A model generated the notes under the pieces. It saw nothing but the letters and a program-made list of their open reading frames with translations, was not told the origin of the DNA and did no database searches. From Hydractinia symbiolongicarpus (Eukaryota; Cnidaria; Hydrozoa; Anthoathecata; Hydractiniidae), in contig NC_079878.1 in the NCBI RefSeq assembly GCF_029227915.1, forward strand, positions 18,602,001 to 18,666,000: a stretch of 64,000 nt of DNA, given 5' to 3'. The position numbers were made by a program, and so were the translations under genes. Below, in pieces: positions 22,151-33,605 of this stretch (positions are counted from its first letter, which is position 1; each line of letters begins with the position of its first letter).

Positions 22151-23678
22151 TCGCTATTTTAAGCCTCTACGCATTAAAAACGGACTAAATAATGTCCAAA
22201 TTATTAACTTTGTTAGAGACGTTTTTCGCTCTAAAGTTTTGAATAGACAAGAAAATAACAAACCATCTTTTAAAGAGTTTCAAAAAAGTGTATGAAAATT
22301 AAAAACAACAGTTTAAATTCAAATATTTTAAGACTGTTTCACCCAATATCAGGGCTCGTCAGCATGTCTAAGAAATGCTAATAACGTAATGTTAGCTATT
22401 CCATACATGGACAGTCTGCTATATGCTAAAGTAGGCTTAACTAGGGGAAGCTGAATTGTTTAACCAGAATTACAAAAATGGTTGGCTTTAAAATTATCAT
22501 CACATCCTTCATCAGCACCTTGCAGACAAAACAGAATATGAGCTTGAGCATAAGTATTTTTAGCATTTAATGATGTAAATACAGGTTCAACTTTGCACTT
22601 TGCACCACAGTTAAGAAAATAGGAAATTTGGTTTTTGGTTTTTGATGTATCTGTACAGTCTGGAGGCACAGCATAATTTTACTTACCACTGGGAAATTAA
22701 AGTATTTGGCGAAAGGTGGCAAAAATTTTCTGTGTTCAGAGTACTAATCATGCTATCGCAACTAGTATACCAAAACAAACTAAACCAAGCCTGATAGTAC
22801 AAGTAAAAACAGCTTCATTCCCCACAAATTCTATTGTGTTACACCAGTTTAATTGTACAAAGCGTCATCATCATATGTAAGATGGGATACATAAATGACT
22901 TACCTTGATGTTCTTCTTAGCAAGAAAGTATTACAGAATTCTTATATATACCTCAGGGTAAAGGAAAAACCCTAATGATGGAATGTTGCAGCACGTCAAC
23001 CAGTGTATTGTCACCAACATGTAGCTAGGACATGTAGCTGTACAAACAAATCTCCAGTGATATTAAGAGCTAAAAATAATTATTCCAGGAAATAAGTAAG
23101 TTGTCGAAACTAACTTCTGTATTATACAACATATTGGATTTAGCACTACAGAATAAAACATATATGCAGCCTTTTGGTTGGTCACTGCCTATTCTGCAAA
23201 ATGTGTTTGCTCAAATATTATTCAATTGATAAAATAATAAATAAAGAATAAACAAAAATTTTATCACTTAAACGGTAGTCGTAATCATGAATAAGCTTTT
23301 GTACCAACATAATTTAAGTTGAACATTCCGGTACTTTACAATTTCTTTAGACTGGTTAAAAAATTTGGGCTTAAACTAGTTTTATCAATTCCTATCTGAC
23401 TTATTTCAATCTAAAAAATTGATTTTAATGGTTTGTGTACTTGTATCTGTGTTAAGACAGATATACTGTAAAAAATGTCTTATCGGCGTCCCTGAAAATT
23501 CCTAAATTAAAAAACTTAAGAACTACAATGATAGGTCAATGTATATTGGGCTCTCTTTCATCGATCTGGTCTAAAACTATACCATATCAAGTTTTAAGCC
23601 ATTGTTTTAATTCTTGCACAAGTTATTGGACTTTTACCATTAGCGAAAAAAACTTAAAAAACTGTTATTTTCATAACA

Positions 23679-24795
23679 ATGCCTGATAGCTGTTGCGTAC
23701 CTAATTGTACAAATCGTCGGAAGACGGGTGAAGAAGGTGGATTTTACAAAATTCCTAAGAAGAAGCATCTTGCGTTGAGGGAGAGATGGGTGACTGCAAT
23801 TGGCAGAATTGAATGGTCAGAAGAGTTAATAAAGAATGCCAAAGTGTGTCATTTACATTTTGTGTCTGGTAATTGACTTTGTTCACTCTTTTTTAAAAGT
23901 TATTTTGTAAAGTAGTGTGAGCCATCTTGTGTTTTCTGTCCCCTCACCCACATGAACTTTTTCTTGGAGTTTTTAAAAGTTTATAGAGTTCTTATTGTTT
24001 GCTTTTTTAGGAAAAAAGTCCAAAGATTCTTCTTATCCGGACTGGGTACCCTCAGTATTTGAACGTTGTGGAAAACGAGTGAGTGAGAAAAGAAAGCTTG
24101 AACAGCAAGATAGACATTCTCAACTCACAAAACGAAGGAAATTAACATCTGAATTAGTAGGTGAAAGTGAATCTGACGATGATTTTGAACCCCCAGAAGA
24201 TCAAGGTCCTTCCATGTCAGAATTATGTCAGAAAGTACAAGAACTTGAGGAGAAAGTTAAATGCTTAGAAAAGGATTTAAAAAATGAGGTGAATGAAAAA
24301 CAGAACATTTCAAACAAATAAACTGGATTGAATAGCAAATATGCAAACAGATTAAATGAAATTCATGGACTTAGAAACAAAAACAAAACACTTCATTGAA
24401 TAAATTTTGTTAAAAGTCATTGAAACAATCTTCTGAAATGTTTTATTTTTATACTGGCTTAAACAAAGGAAGATTTAATTGCGTCGTTAATATTGTAAAA
24501 CATAAAGTTAAGCCAGCAACAAAATTGTGGACACAAAAAGATCATGTTCTTGTAGTCCTCATGAAATTAAAACTTGGACTTCTTAATAGGGACATTGCAG
24601 ATAGATTTACAGTTCGACCACCTGTGATTTCTTGTATTTATCGACAGTTGTTACCACTACTAGCACAGTCATTATTGTTTACACTGATATGGCCTGAAAA
24701 AGAAGCTTTAAGAAAAAATTTGCCAAAATGTTTTAGATGCTATAAAAGTTGTTGCTGTATAATTGACTGCACAGAAATTTTTATTCAGCGACCAT
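23679..24795 (+). pseudogene. THAP - coiled coil - DDE transposase, truncated
   Basis: Exon 1 (23,679-23,868) encodes a THAP zinc finger: MPDSCCVPNCTNRR, FYKIPK, RERWVTAIGR and CHLHF (C2CH). A donor G|GTAATT and the acceptor TTTTTTAG at 24,010 join it in phase to exon 2 (24,011), which reads KKSKDSSYPDWVPSVF, then a charged coiled coil (LCQKVQELEEKVKCLEKDL). A stop at 24,319 and a frameshift follow. The transposase core starts at about 24,420: MFYFYTGLNKGRF, LMKLKLGLLNRDIADRF and CIIDCTEIFIQRP. This is the DDE_Tnp_4 (IS5/Harbinger-like) layout, and D in IIDCTEIF is the first catalytic Asp. The rest of the domain is gone: at about 24,795 the sequence runs straight into the 3' end of the convergent YqaJ gene. 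It cannot be active. Confidence 0.85.
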
Positions 24796-26273
24796 TGGCA
24801 AAACTCATCATTTCTTTCAACTCTTAGCAAAAATGTATCCTCTGCACGGTTGCCTTGTGAAAAAACAAAAAAGTCACAATACTTTGTATCAGTTACAAGC
24901 ATCTGATGTTGCACTTGGAAGTAGTAGGCGTGATTTTGTTTAAATTCTCCAGTTGAATTAATTGGACAGAGCTTATTTTTAAGGCTTTTTTTGAATTTGA
25001 AAGGACATTTGATTTCCACCAAGCCCAAAATGTGGCAGTCACATTGAACTATGCCATCAGGGCTGGCACCAAGATATGGAAAATCTGTATTAATGTGTAA
25101 ACCAGTTGTTTTGACTTGAAAGTTAGTGTGTATTTGCTCCAATTTCTTTGTATAAACATCCCGAGCTCTTGTTTCCATTCTCTTTCCGTATCTTGTAGCA
25201 ACAACATTGACTTGATCCTTGTATTGCATAACTGTGTCCACTAATGTTTTTTCCCGTTCTGAATCACATGTGAAGGCAGATTTTGAAGTTGATGCTGTTA
25301 TACGCCCAGCCCTGTGCAACATCCATTTGCTACTGATATTTTGGAGTGCTGTTACTTTTTTCAAATTATCATATTGATTTTGAAAACACGACTTTGTATA
25401 TATTTCATAGTTTTTTACTGCAATATTTTTTACCTCTGCATCAGTTTTATTAATTGCTGTTGGCTCATAAATAAATTCAGGTTCAGGAAGGCTGTTTTGT
25501 TCACTTTTGTTTGCACTATCTGTGTCACTGTCAGGTAACTGCATCTGGAGCAATCCACCTTAATTTATCAAGATGTTCTTGATCCTTTTCAGTAATAAAT
25601 TTTATAGGATCAGGCGATACAAAACCTTTTATTGCGTCTTCAAAAGGATCATCAACTTTTGGAAGTGTCTCTGTCTTTTTTGGTCTTCTAAAGTCAATTT
25701 TACTTAAGGGTGCAGGATGAGTTCTTTTTCTTGACTTTTTCCAAGACCATATAACATTAGTACATGCTGTTTTGTTCAGCTCTAATGTAGCACATGCCAC
25801 TAATTTAAATAATAATGCAGCAACTGTCAGCTGAACCAAGCCTAAAAAGTATTGTTATTATTTATAATATTTGTTTGATCACTATGATAAAAAGACGATA
25901 AATAAACTTACCCTGCAACACAGGTACAATTTGCCGAATGTATCCAACCGGTTTTATGCATTATAATCCAAGTATCATATAATTTTTGCGTCTTCACCTG
26001 CCTTTGACTTGGTAGCGCAGACGATTTTATGTAACAGAACTCTGCTTCTTTTAAGTGGTGACAATGCACTTCTTGTACGTGCCCTGTTAGATAAAGTTGT
26101 AAGCTTCCAAGGATTTGTGTGCCTTAAGCGACTCGTGTGTGAACTCACTAGGTGTGTGAACCAAATACACATACAGATCAACATAAATTATATCTGGAAG
26201 TAGTAAAACATCATCAATCGCTAGTCTGCAGCGAGTAAGGATCTGCAAGCATAGTCCCATCTGCGAGTGGCAT
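24795..26273 (-). pseudogene. SWIM zinc finger - YqaJ nuclease of ISL2EU type
   Basis: Minus strand, start ATG at 26,273 (MPLADGTMLADPYSL). Next come LLLPDIIYVDLYVYL and ESLKAHKSLEAYNF, then a SWIM-like finger (about 25,990-25,915) with NCTCVAG. A donor GG|GTAAGT and acceptor TTTTTAG (about 25,836) join in phase to give GLGSA. The second metal half of the SWIM motif is destroyed by a small deletion before VAALLFKL. Downstream frames are 25,839-25,531 and 25,553-24,795. The YqaJ core is clear: RAGRITAS, YGKRMETRARDVY, GASPDGIV, LVEIKCPFK and YYFQVQHQM, covering the E, PDG, E-x-K and Q-x-Q motifs of YqaJ/lambda-exonuclease-type nucleases. The 3' end is cut by the deletion shared with the transposase. 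ISL2EU elements are known to pair a transposase with a YqaJ-like protein. Confidence 0.85.
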
Positions 26274-27079
26274 TTGAAAGATTTTGAAAATAGTCAGCAT
26301 TTTTCGACATGTTGAAATATAAATAAATGCACGTGCCTTCTAATGTTTGTTTTTATCAGCAAAGAGGAAGTGCTTCACACAATCATTACATTTTTGGCTA
26401 CGTTCATATGTTGGTTTACTTAAACTTTTATATCTAATCGGAAACCTACGTAGTCTGTGGCTCGGCTTAACTTTGTTGTATATAGTCATCCATTGCTTAA
26501 AAAATATGATTGACAGCTGTTCGCGCTTTCATGAACATGATTTTCAAATACTAACAGAATGGATATATAATAAACGAGTGAATACCTCACGGGCAAGGAC
26601 TTTTTTGTTGAGCAAGCAGACATTATAAGATGGCAACAAGAGCTTCGATCGATAAGCGAAACGACTTTCCTTTTTCAGTTTTTGGAGTAATTATAGTAAT
26701 ATTTTATGCTCTTTTCGCATGTTGTTTACCATTCCTGCTGCCATCTTTTGCCTGTCAAAATGCGCAGAAGTCAGGGAGCCACTCATATCGCGTCATAGTG
26801 AAATAAGTCTATAGTGGGGAGATCCTCTATGCTGTTTTTCAAAAAAATTCACAGGAAAAAAGAAAAAAATTTATTTATGTAGCATATTTTTAAGATTGTT
26901 GTAACTGTTTTACTTATGTGTTTAGTATTTTACTTGTACATGTAAACACATCTAAAAATTGTTACGCAAAAACGTCCTTCCTCAAATCTTCAGAGTGTTG
27001 GCTTTGTAATTGAAACTTGCTTGTGCAAATTTAGGTTCTCTAAGTTAGTGTTTGTCCACGCACGTGTAATACAATTTGA

Positions 27080-27235
27080 ATATTTTTCGGTCCTAGTATT
27101 TAATTTTTGTTATTGATAATAATTAATATTTTTAGTTCTTGATAGTAATTAATATTGTTCGTTCCTAACATTTATTTATTTTTCGTTATTGATAATAATT
27201 AATATTTTTTGTTCCCAATATATTATTAAATTTTT
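27080..27235. repeat. AT-rich tandem array
   Basis: About three diverged copies of a roughly 50-bp unit containing GATA-TAATTAATATT and TTCGTTCC or TTTGTTCC. Confidence 0.55.
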
Positions 27236-28597
27236 GTACATTTTTTAGCCTGAATTAACAAGGTAATAAAAACTCAAATGATATATCTGATGTTTTTTTC
27301 TGCGCAATGAACGCGTAACGGGAACTATTTTTGATTTCCGTCGCCGCTATGCGGGGCGGAATCTTTAAAATCGCCTGATGGGAGATAGATAGAGAGAGAT
27401 AGCTCAAAGCCCGGACGCTGTTAAGTTTTTGTCCAGGTTAAACTCTCGGAAAATTCCATTTTTGCGAAAGTCAACGAAGATGCTTTATTTTAATCTCTGT
27501 CAATTAAATGACCAATCTGAACAGAGAGTGTACTCTTCGTGTGGTCAGAACATTCCTTGTGCGGCCATGACTAAAAGTGCTTACATTTTGTTGGTCGCTC
27601 CTTGCTGGTCTCTTTGGTTTGTTCGTAGTAGCTTTATTGATGGGGAGCTCAGCACTATTTTTTAAATTCGTGTATTTTATCAGGTAAGAATTATTTTACA
27701 TATAGCTAAGTGAGAAAGGTGTGCTGGCTAGCTAGCTATCTCAATTTTTTGTGCTGACTTGGATCTCCTTTTGACCTCTTCACGAAATTACTTACTTGCT
27801 AGCTAGCTATGGAGCTAGCTATATAAAATAGTGCTTTGATTAGAGTGCCTTTTTTTCTTAAAGAGCAAGCAACAAAAAACCTTTATCCTGTCTTGCGTAG
27901 TTCTTCCATGACTGGACACTCAACTCCTGTTCTTATGGGAAAAAGGGGGGCTAAAAATAACTTCCAAATGACAATTTGTGGGACTACTTCTATCAGATAA
28001 AAAGATATATATATTCGCACAGGTTTTTTTTAATATTTTTTGCAGAAAAGTTGTCGAAACGTGACCAAAGTTTATTGATGCTTGCACTGAGCAGTCGGTG
28101 AACTGATAATTAACCTGTAATAATATATAGTTAGCCGATGCAGGATAGATGCTACGCCTAGTATATTTAGCTGTTAAAAGCTTCTTTGTGTTCTTTACAG
28201 CTAGCTGCGTCTATCCAATGTTTTTTCTTGAAATCAGAATAGTTTTGTTGTTTAATAATATGGACGACATATGTACTGCTAGCTACAGTAAAATTATATG
28301 TTTTTTGCAAAATCGTTGCTTGTTCTTTTTCTTGGTTTTAATTGAAGCACAACTTTATGTTGATCTATATAAATATAGATGGCTATGGGGAGATCCACAA
28401 TAAAGAAAAGTGAAAATTTAAGTAAAAAGATATATATCGTACAAGTAGCTGTATAAGCGGCTAGTTATACTGTACGCACCGTATATATAGTTATTCTGCA
28501 TAGATAAATAGAATGTCTGTATATTTTATATGGCTAGCCTTACAAATCCTGTCTATTATTTCCAGGAAAGGTCATAGCTTAGATGGGAGTCCTAGTC

Positions 28598-28640
28598 CGG
28601 GGCTATATTGAATTGTCGCCAAGGGGAATCGAACCCCGTT
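28598..28640 (-). other. tRNA-like B-box segment
   Basis: On the minus strand GGGGTTCGATTCCCCTTGGCGAC carries a perfect T-arm (GGGG/CCCC around TTCGATT) and a B box. The other tRNA arms are not found upstream, so this is read as a tRNA-derived SINE remnant. Confidence 0.4.
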
Positions 28641-29439
28641 TATCAGTTCTCCTTGTGTCTAATTTGCTTGAATCTTTCTTGAGATCCACCCAAAGTATCA
28701 CAAAATATTTTTCTAAGATTACTTATAAATGACTTGATTTTTAAAAATCTCACGAAATATACCTGTGCATCACATCGCATGGATTTGTATCTTTGTAATA
28801 AATTCTCTTTTTAAATCAAAGAGGCAAAGAGAGGTTAAAAAAGAGACAATATTTAAACAACCTGGTTTTAATGCAGTTTATGGTTAAATTGTATTTTTGT
28901 TTCTTATTTTTAAAAGGTACTTTCTTTTTCAGATCAGCTGTTATCAAACCGTGCACCATCACCATTTTCAAAAAATTTTCAACAAAAGAGTAAATTTTGA
29001 AGGCCTAAATACTGAAATGCTAATATGTATTTATTGCTGAATTAATAAACAATGAAATACTTCATCATTCAAATTGAGCTCGTTCAGAAGTTATTATATT
29101 CGAATCGTCAAGTTTCTACATAGCAAGATTTGTATTCTGGAATTTCCAGAATTTTCCTGATCACTTTTAAAAATATCCAGTTAAAGTTTTAACTGTTATT
29201 TTAGAATACTTCATATAGCTATGTAAAATTTTTATTTTTTATTTATTGAGTTGTACTTTAACATTGCAGGTTAGTTACAAAAATAGTTAAGAATCGTGAT
29301 ACTCGTGATTTGTTTACCCCATAATTCTCCGTTTTCAAGGTCTACTTTAAATTTCAAAATCTTTCACGCTAAATCTTACGGCCGCAGGGCTTCTTGTTAC
29401 TCATTGAAACCCTTTACGGACTCATTGATACGGTGCCTG

Positions 29440-29610
29440 TACACAAAAAGAGTCAAAGAAAAATTGACTCCTGCAAAGGAGTCGTTTTGAATATAGGTCG
29501 AAATGAGTAACAGGAAGGATTAGGATCATTAATCATGACAACTTAAAAGGAGTCATTTAAGCACTTATTTTGACTCGTTTAATGTGCTCTTAATGACTCC
29601 CTAAAGGAGG
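29440..29610. repeat. Right subterminal GACTCC/GGAGTC cluster
   Basis: Contains AAGAGTCAAAG, GACTCCTGCAAAGGAGTC, AAAAGGAGTCATTT, TTTGACTCG and TGACTCCCTAAAGGAGG, mirroring the left cluster at 21,800-21,965. A GTTACTCATT/AATGAGTAAC inverted pair and an ACGGTGCCT/AGGCACCGT pair bracket it. Confidence 0.65.
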
Positions 29611-29675
29611 TCCCCATAGGCACCGTAAAAAAAAAATTTTAAGTTTCATTTGACTCTTCCAAATTTATCAGTGTA

Positions 29676-31556
29676 GCCACTTCATAAATATTGTTGAAAA
29701 TAGCAGTGGTATTAAACCTACCTCTATTGATTTTAAATCATTTACAGATAAGAAAAAGTTATTTGAGAAAATTTTGAAAACCTATAGAAATCAACCATGC
29801 ATCCTAAAGATAAAAAAAAATATTGTAAATGTGTCTGAAATTTTCAATTTAAGGAAATAGGTGATGAAGAAATCAAAAGAGTATTTAAGGAAATAAACAC
29901 TAAAGCGTCTGCTGGTGAAGATAAGATACCGCCAAAACTTGCAAAACTAGCTAGTGAGCACTTAATATTGCCCCTCAAAAATGCCTTAAATAGTAGCATC
30001 CATGCCAGTTTTTTCCCAACTAAAGCTAAGCATGCGGTTGTTACACCAATTGACAAGGGAAGCAAGGAAAAGTACAGTCCCAATAATTTTAGACCTATTA
30101 GTGTATTAAATTTTTTCTCTAAGTGTTATGATATAATAATCAAAGAGCAAATAATGTCTTTCATGGAAAAAAAACTTTACTTATCTGATTACAGGAAAAA
30201 CTACAGCACCAATCATGTATTGATACGCCTGTTAGAGGATTGGAAAAAAAACTGGATCTGAATTATGTGGTTGGTTCAATATTAATAGACTTATCAAAAG
30301 CTTTTGACTGTGTCCCCAACGATCTACGGCTTTGATGTAAAATCACTTAAGTATATTCTATCGTATCTTACAAACACAGAACAATTCACACGAGTAAGTT
30401 CGGAGTATAGTATATTTGAATTAATTTTGTCAGGTGTGCCTCAGGGTTCTGTGTTGGGCCTAATTATTTTTAATATATTTATGAGTGATTTATTTTATTT
30501 TATCGTAAATAGTGACCTCCATAATCACGCAGACGACAATACGATATCAGCTTATTCAAACACTATTAAAAATCTCATTAGGACTTTAGAAAGGGAAGCC
30601 GAAATAGCCCTTTCTTGGTTAAATAATAACAAAATGATAGCAAATTTAAAGAAATTTCATTCGATCCTTTTATCAAGAGCCAAAATTGATAACTCAAAGC
30701 TTGAAATAAACATTGGCGATAGAGTCATACAATCAGAAAGGTCCGTAAAACTTTTAGGAGTAACAATTGATGATAAATTAAATATCAACTTGCACATTAG
30801 TAATCTTTGTCGAAAAGCCTCAACCCCCAGCTGAATGCATTATTTAGATTTAAAAATGTACTGTCTTTGCAAACAAGATCTATGTTAGCACAAAGCTTCG
30901 TGTATGCAAATTTTAATTATTATCTCTTAGTTTGGCATTTCTCTTTTTCGAAATCTCTTTTGAGATTTGAAAAACTCCACAACAGGGCTTTAAGTTTTAT
31001 TCACGATGACCAAAGATCAGTTGATTGCCTCCCAGATAAACCTTATATGAAATTACTAAAAATTCTGAGAAACATCAGTCCTTCTTTCATGAAAGATATT
31101 TTCCTTTTTGAGGAAACTGATAGGCCAGTAAGAAGTCAAAACATGAACAACCTAAAAACCATCAGTGTAAAAACAAGCACCTTTGATCTAAACAGTTTGC
31201 GATGTTTAGCCCCAAAAGTTTGGAATAAACTTCCTTTTCATACGAAGAGTTGCGAAGATCTAGTTATTTAAGCAAATGATTAAAAATGGTATGGTTCTCA
31301 CTGTTCATGCACAGAGTGTCGGCAATTGATTCCATAACTTCCGTAATCAATACAAAAATGGGAGAGGGGGAATGTTTATCTTTTTATTTATTATTTAATC
31401 ATTATTTATTTATTATAGTTTTTATCTAAATTGTAAATATATAAAAATATTTGGTCGGTTTTGATTAGTTTTTTGCAAAATTTTAATTTTTAAAGAACTA
31501 TTGTATATAATATCCGACGGTAAATAAATTCAATCAATCAATCAGTTTATATGAAT
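29676..31556 (+). pseudogene. CR1-like LINE, 3' half: reverse transcriptase and tail
   Basis: Continues the LINE of 19,890-21,766. RT motifs in order are [83 protein letters not shown], then thumb motifs NFNYYLLVWHF and APKVWNKLPF. Frameshifts occur at about 29,850, 30,250, 30,330 and 30,830. The element ends in a 3' UTR and the short tail TAAATAAATTC(AATC)n at about 31,530-31,552, the microsatellite-type tail usual for CR1/L2 LINEs. The ADD box is preserved, but the copy is disabled by frameshifts and by the 7.9-kb insertion. Confidence 0.85.
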
Positions 31557-31964
31557 TCTTCTTTAGGATATACACGCTGTTTTTAAGAATAGTGTTTTCG
31601 TTTCAGCCTCCATGTTCTTAATTTTTTGACAAACACAAACACTATCCTCATTATTTTTTTATTATGTTTTTAGCACGACTATGGCCTGAAAATATATTAT
31701 GTCGTAATAAAATAAAGCCTGCTATAACTTGATATAGCTAATGGAAAATTCTATTCCATTACGGTCCACTGCTTTGGACAGAAAAAAATTCAGTTTTCTT
31801 GATATGCAATAAAAAAGTAAACCTCTGATCAATTTTGTGCATCATACAAATTTTTACATTTAGGACCAACAATCAAGCTTGGACATATTCTTAGTATATT
31901 CTGAACTTCTGACGCATTGTTCAGAGTTTATTCTTATAAAAAAAGGGCTTAAAGGAAACATTTT

Positions 31965-32215
31965 CTGGCTCAAGACACCACAAGGAATTTAATATTTAAG
32001 GGAAAATTTAGCTCCGAAAGTTAAGACGCTTAAAAAATTTTTGTACACCTAAATTTATTTCTCTACCAAATAATCTAAACACAGGCCTGCTTTTCTTTCG
32101 CGTTCTCAGTAGGTAGCTTGCTAACCTTCTCCGGATCAAAGTCCAATCAGTTTTTACTTCGATTACTGAACTTCGCTTCATCCCAAAGAGAACGAATTGG
32201 AAGCGCAAACAATTG
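31965..32215. repeat. R4 interspersed repeat, copy a
   Basis: Near-identical in blocks to 48,845-49,080 in the same orientation, for example TTAATATTTAAGGGAAAATT, GGTAGCTTGCTA and TTCATCCCAAAGAG. The short ORF across it is not conserved. Confidence 0.7.
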
Positions 32216-32749
32216 TAATTAAATTTTAGCGTAAGGCACGTTATAAGAAAGTGACCCGTGATTTGTGTATCGTGAACTCACATATTCACTCACACAAGCG
32301 TATTATAATATAGGATTAATGATGAAGTGTTTATAGCGTGAACACAAATTTAACTATTCAAAGTATTAAAACCTTACTTTTCAAAATTTTTTGCATTTTC
32401 AAAACACTTTGAAACGAAACACTGAAATAAAAAATATACCCCTAATTTTAAAATAAATTTTAATATACTGTTATTATAACAAAAATGCTTGTTATTAACA
32501 ATCTAATACACAATCTAATAAACATCGTAAACTAAGGTTCATGGATCGGGGGTTGTGCACATTCTTAAAATAACGTTGATGCGCAAATACACCTGTTAGT
32601 TTTAATATTCTGACCGAGATAAATTAATTCAAATCGGTTTGTTCTGAAGTATCTTGAAAGATAAAAAATAATAAGCACTAGTTTTCGCACTGTGCAGAGT
32701 ACAATATGACATATATTTTAAGTTCTGATATTGTTGTCTGGTTAATTTC

Positions 32750-33605
32750 CAGCCGATTACACAATTTTTTTCCCTTAAATATGATTTAGTTACTTACATT
32801 GTATAGAGCTTGAAATTTTGATCAAGAAAATGTATAGAATCATGTACTTTAGATTAACGGTTTAGGAGATATTTGTGTTTAAAGTTTTTTTGATGACGGC
32901 ATCATCCCGTTGGTTCCGAAACGGGCGAATTAAAATTGGCCTTAAAATGCTTTTAGGTAGAAGTCCCTAGTTCCAAGCCTTAAACGTAAAAGTGCTTCAC
33001 TAATGATAATTCAGTCATTGACGTCAAAATAATGTATTAACAGCAACCGATAGCTATTTTGTCGGTAAAAAACGAGACATAAAAACATTACCTTTGAAAA
33101 AATCAGATAGACAGGCATCACTATGTAAGATAGACTAATTAATAAGGTCCGTGAAAAAATCCGCTAATGCAGGAAAACAAAGGAAAAGAGAAACCTCACT
33201 TGAATTTTAATGACGTCAGCAAGGATCTGTCAATACAAAACTTTTTGTACAATTTGTATATCCGTTGCCTTCATCGTAAAGATCTTGAAACGCTGATCAA
33301 GAAAATGTCAGGATTATGTACTTTTGACAAACGTGTATAGAAATATTAAGGTTTTAAATGTTTTCTGACAACGTTATCAACCTAGATTTGAAAGTTATAG
33401 GTGCATTGTAATGGCTTCATTAATTAAAGCTTTTGACTTTAAATTAATGTTGTTGACGTCGTGACGTTTAATTTGTCGATTAACATTTGAGACGTAACTT
33501 TTTGGCGACACCAAAGAAAAGTGAACATATCAACATTGCCCCGTACAAAGTGACAGACTAAGCGTAATAATATAATTGTTCAAGGCTTCAGCGCGATAAC
33601 TAGTT
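32750..33605 (-). repeat. R1 repeat (Helitron-family interior), copy a
   Basis: On the minus strand it carries two diverged units of the R1 motif (ACATTTTCTTGATCAGCG, AAGATCTTTACGATGAAGGC, and runs with GACGTCA). Copies occur at 39,470-39,965, 44,360-44,889 and 51,562-52,287. The ends are decayed. Between 33,610 and 35,700 only AT-rich sequence without recognisable genes is seen. Confidence 0.6.

Larger units (their letters stand above)
21769..29673. mobile_element. 7.9-kb TIR transposon in TA, carrying THAP/DDE and YqaJ genes
   Basis: The left end is TA|CACTGATAAATTTAGAAG... and the right end complement is TA|CACTGATAAATTTGGAAG.... The ends match over about 33 of the first 36 bases (GAGTCAAATGAAACTT continues both). 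The flanking LINE frame is restored exactly when the element and one TA (21,767-21,768 / 29,674-29,675) are removed, so the boundaries are well supported. Both ends carry clusters of GACTCC/GGAGTC. The centre holds two convergent genes of ISL2EU type (transposase and YqaJ-like nuclease). Whether those genes belong to this TIR pair or to a nested element cannot be settled here. Much of the rest (22,290-23,650 and 26,640-29,390) shows nothing recognisable. Confidence 0.75.
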
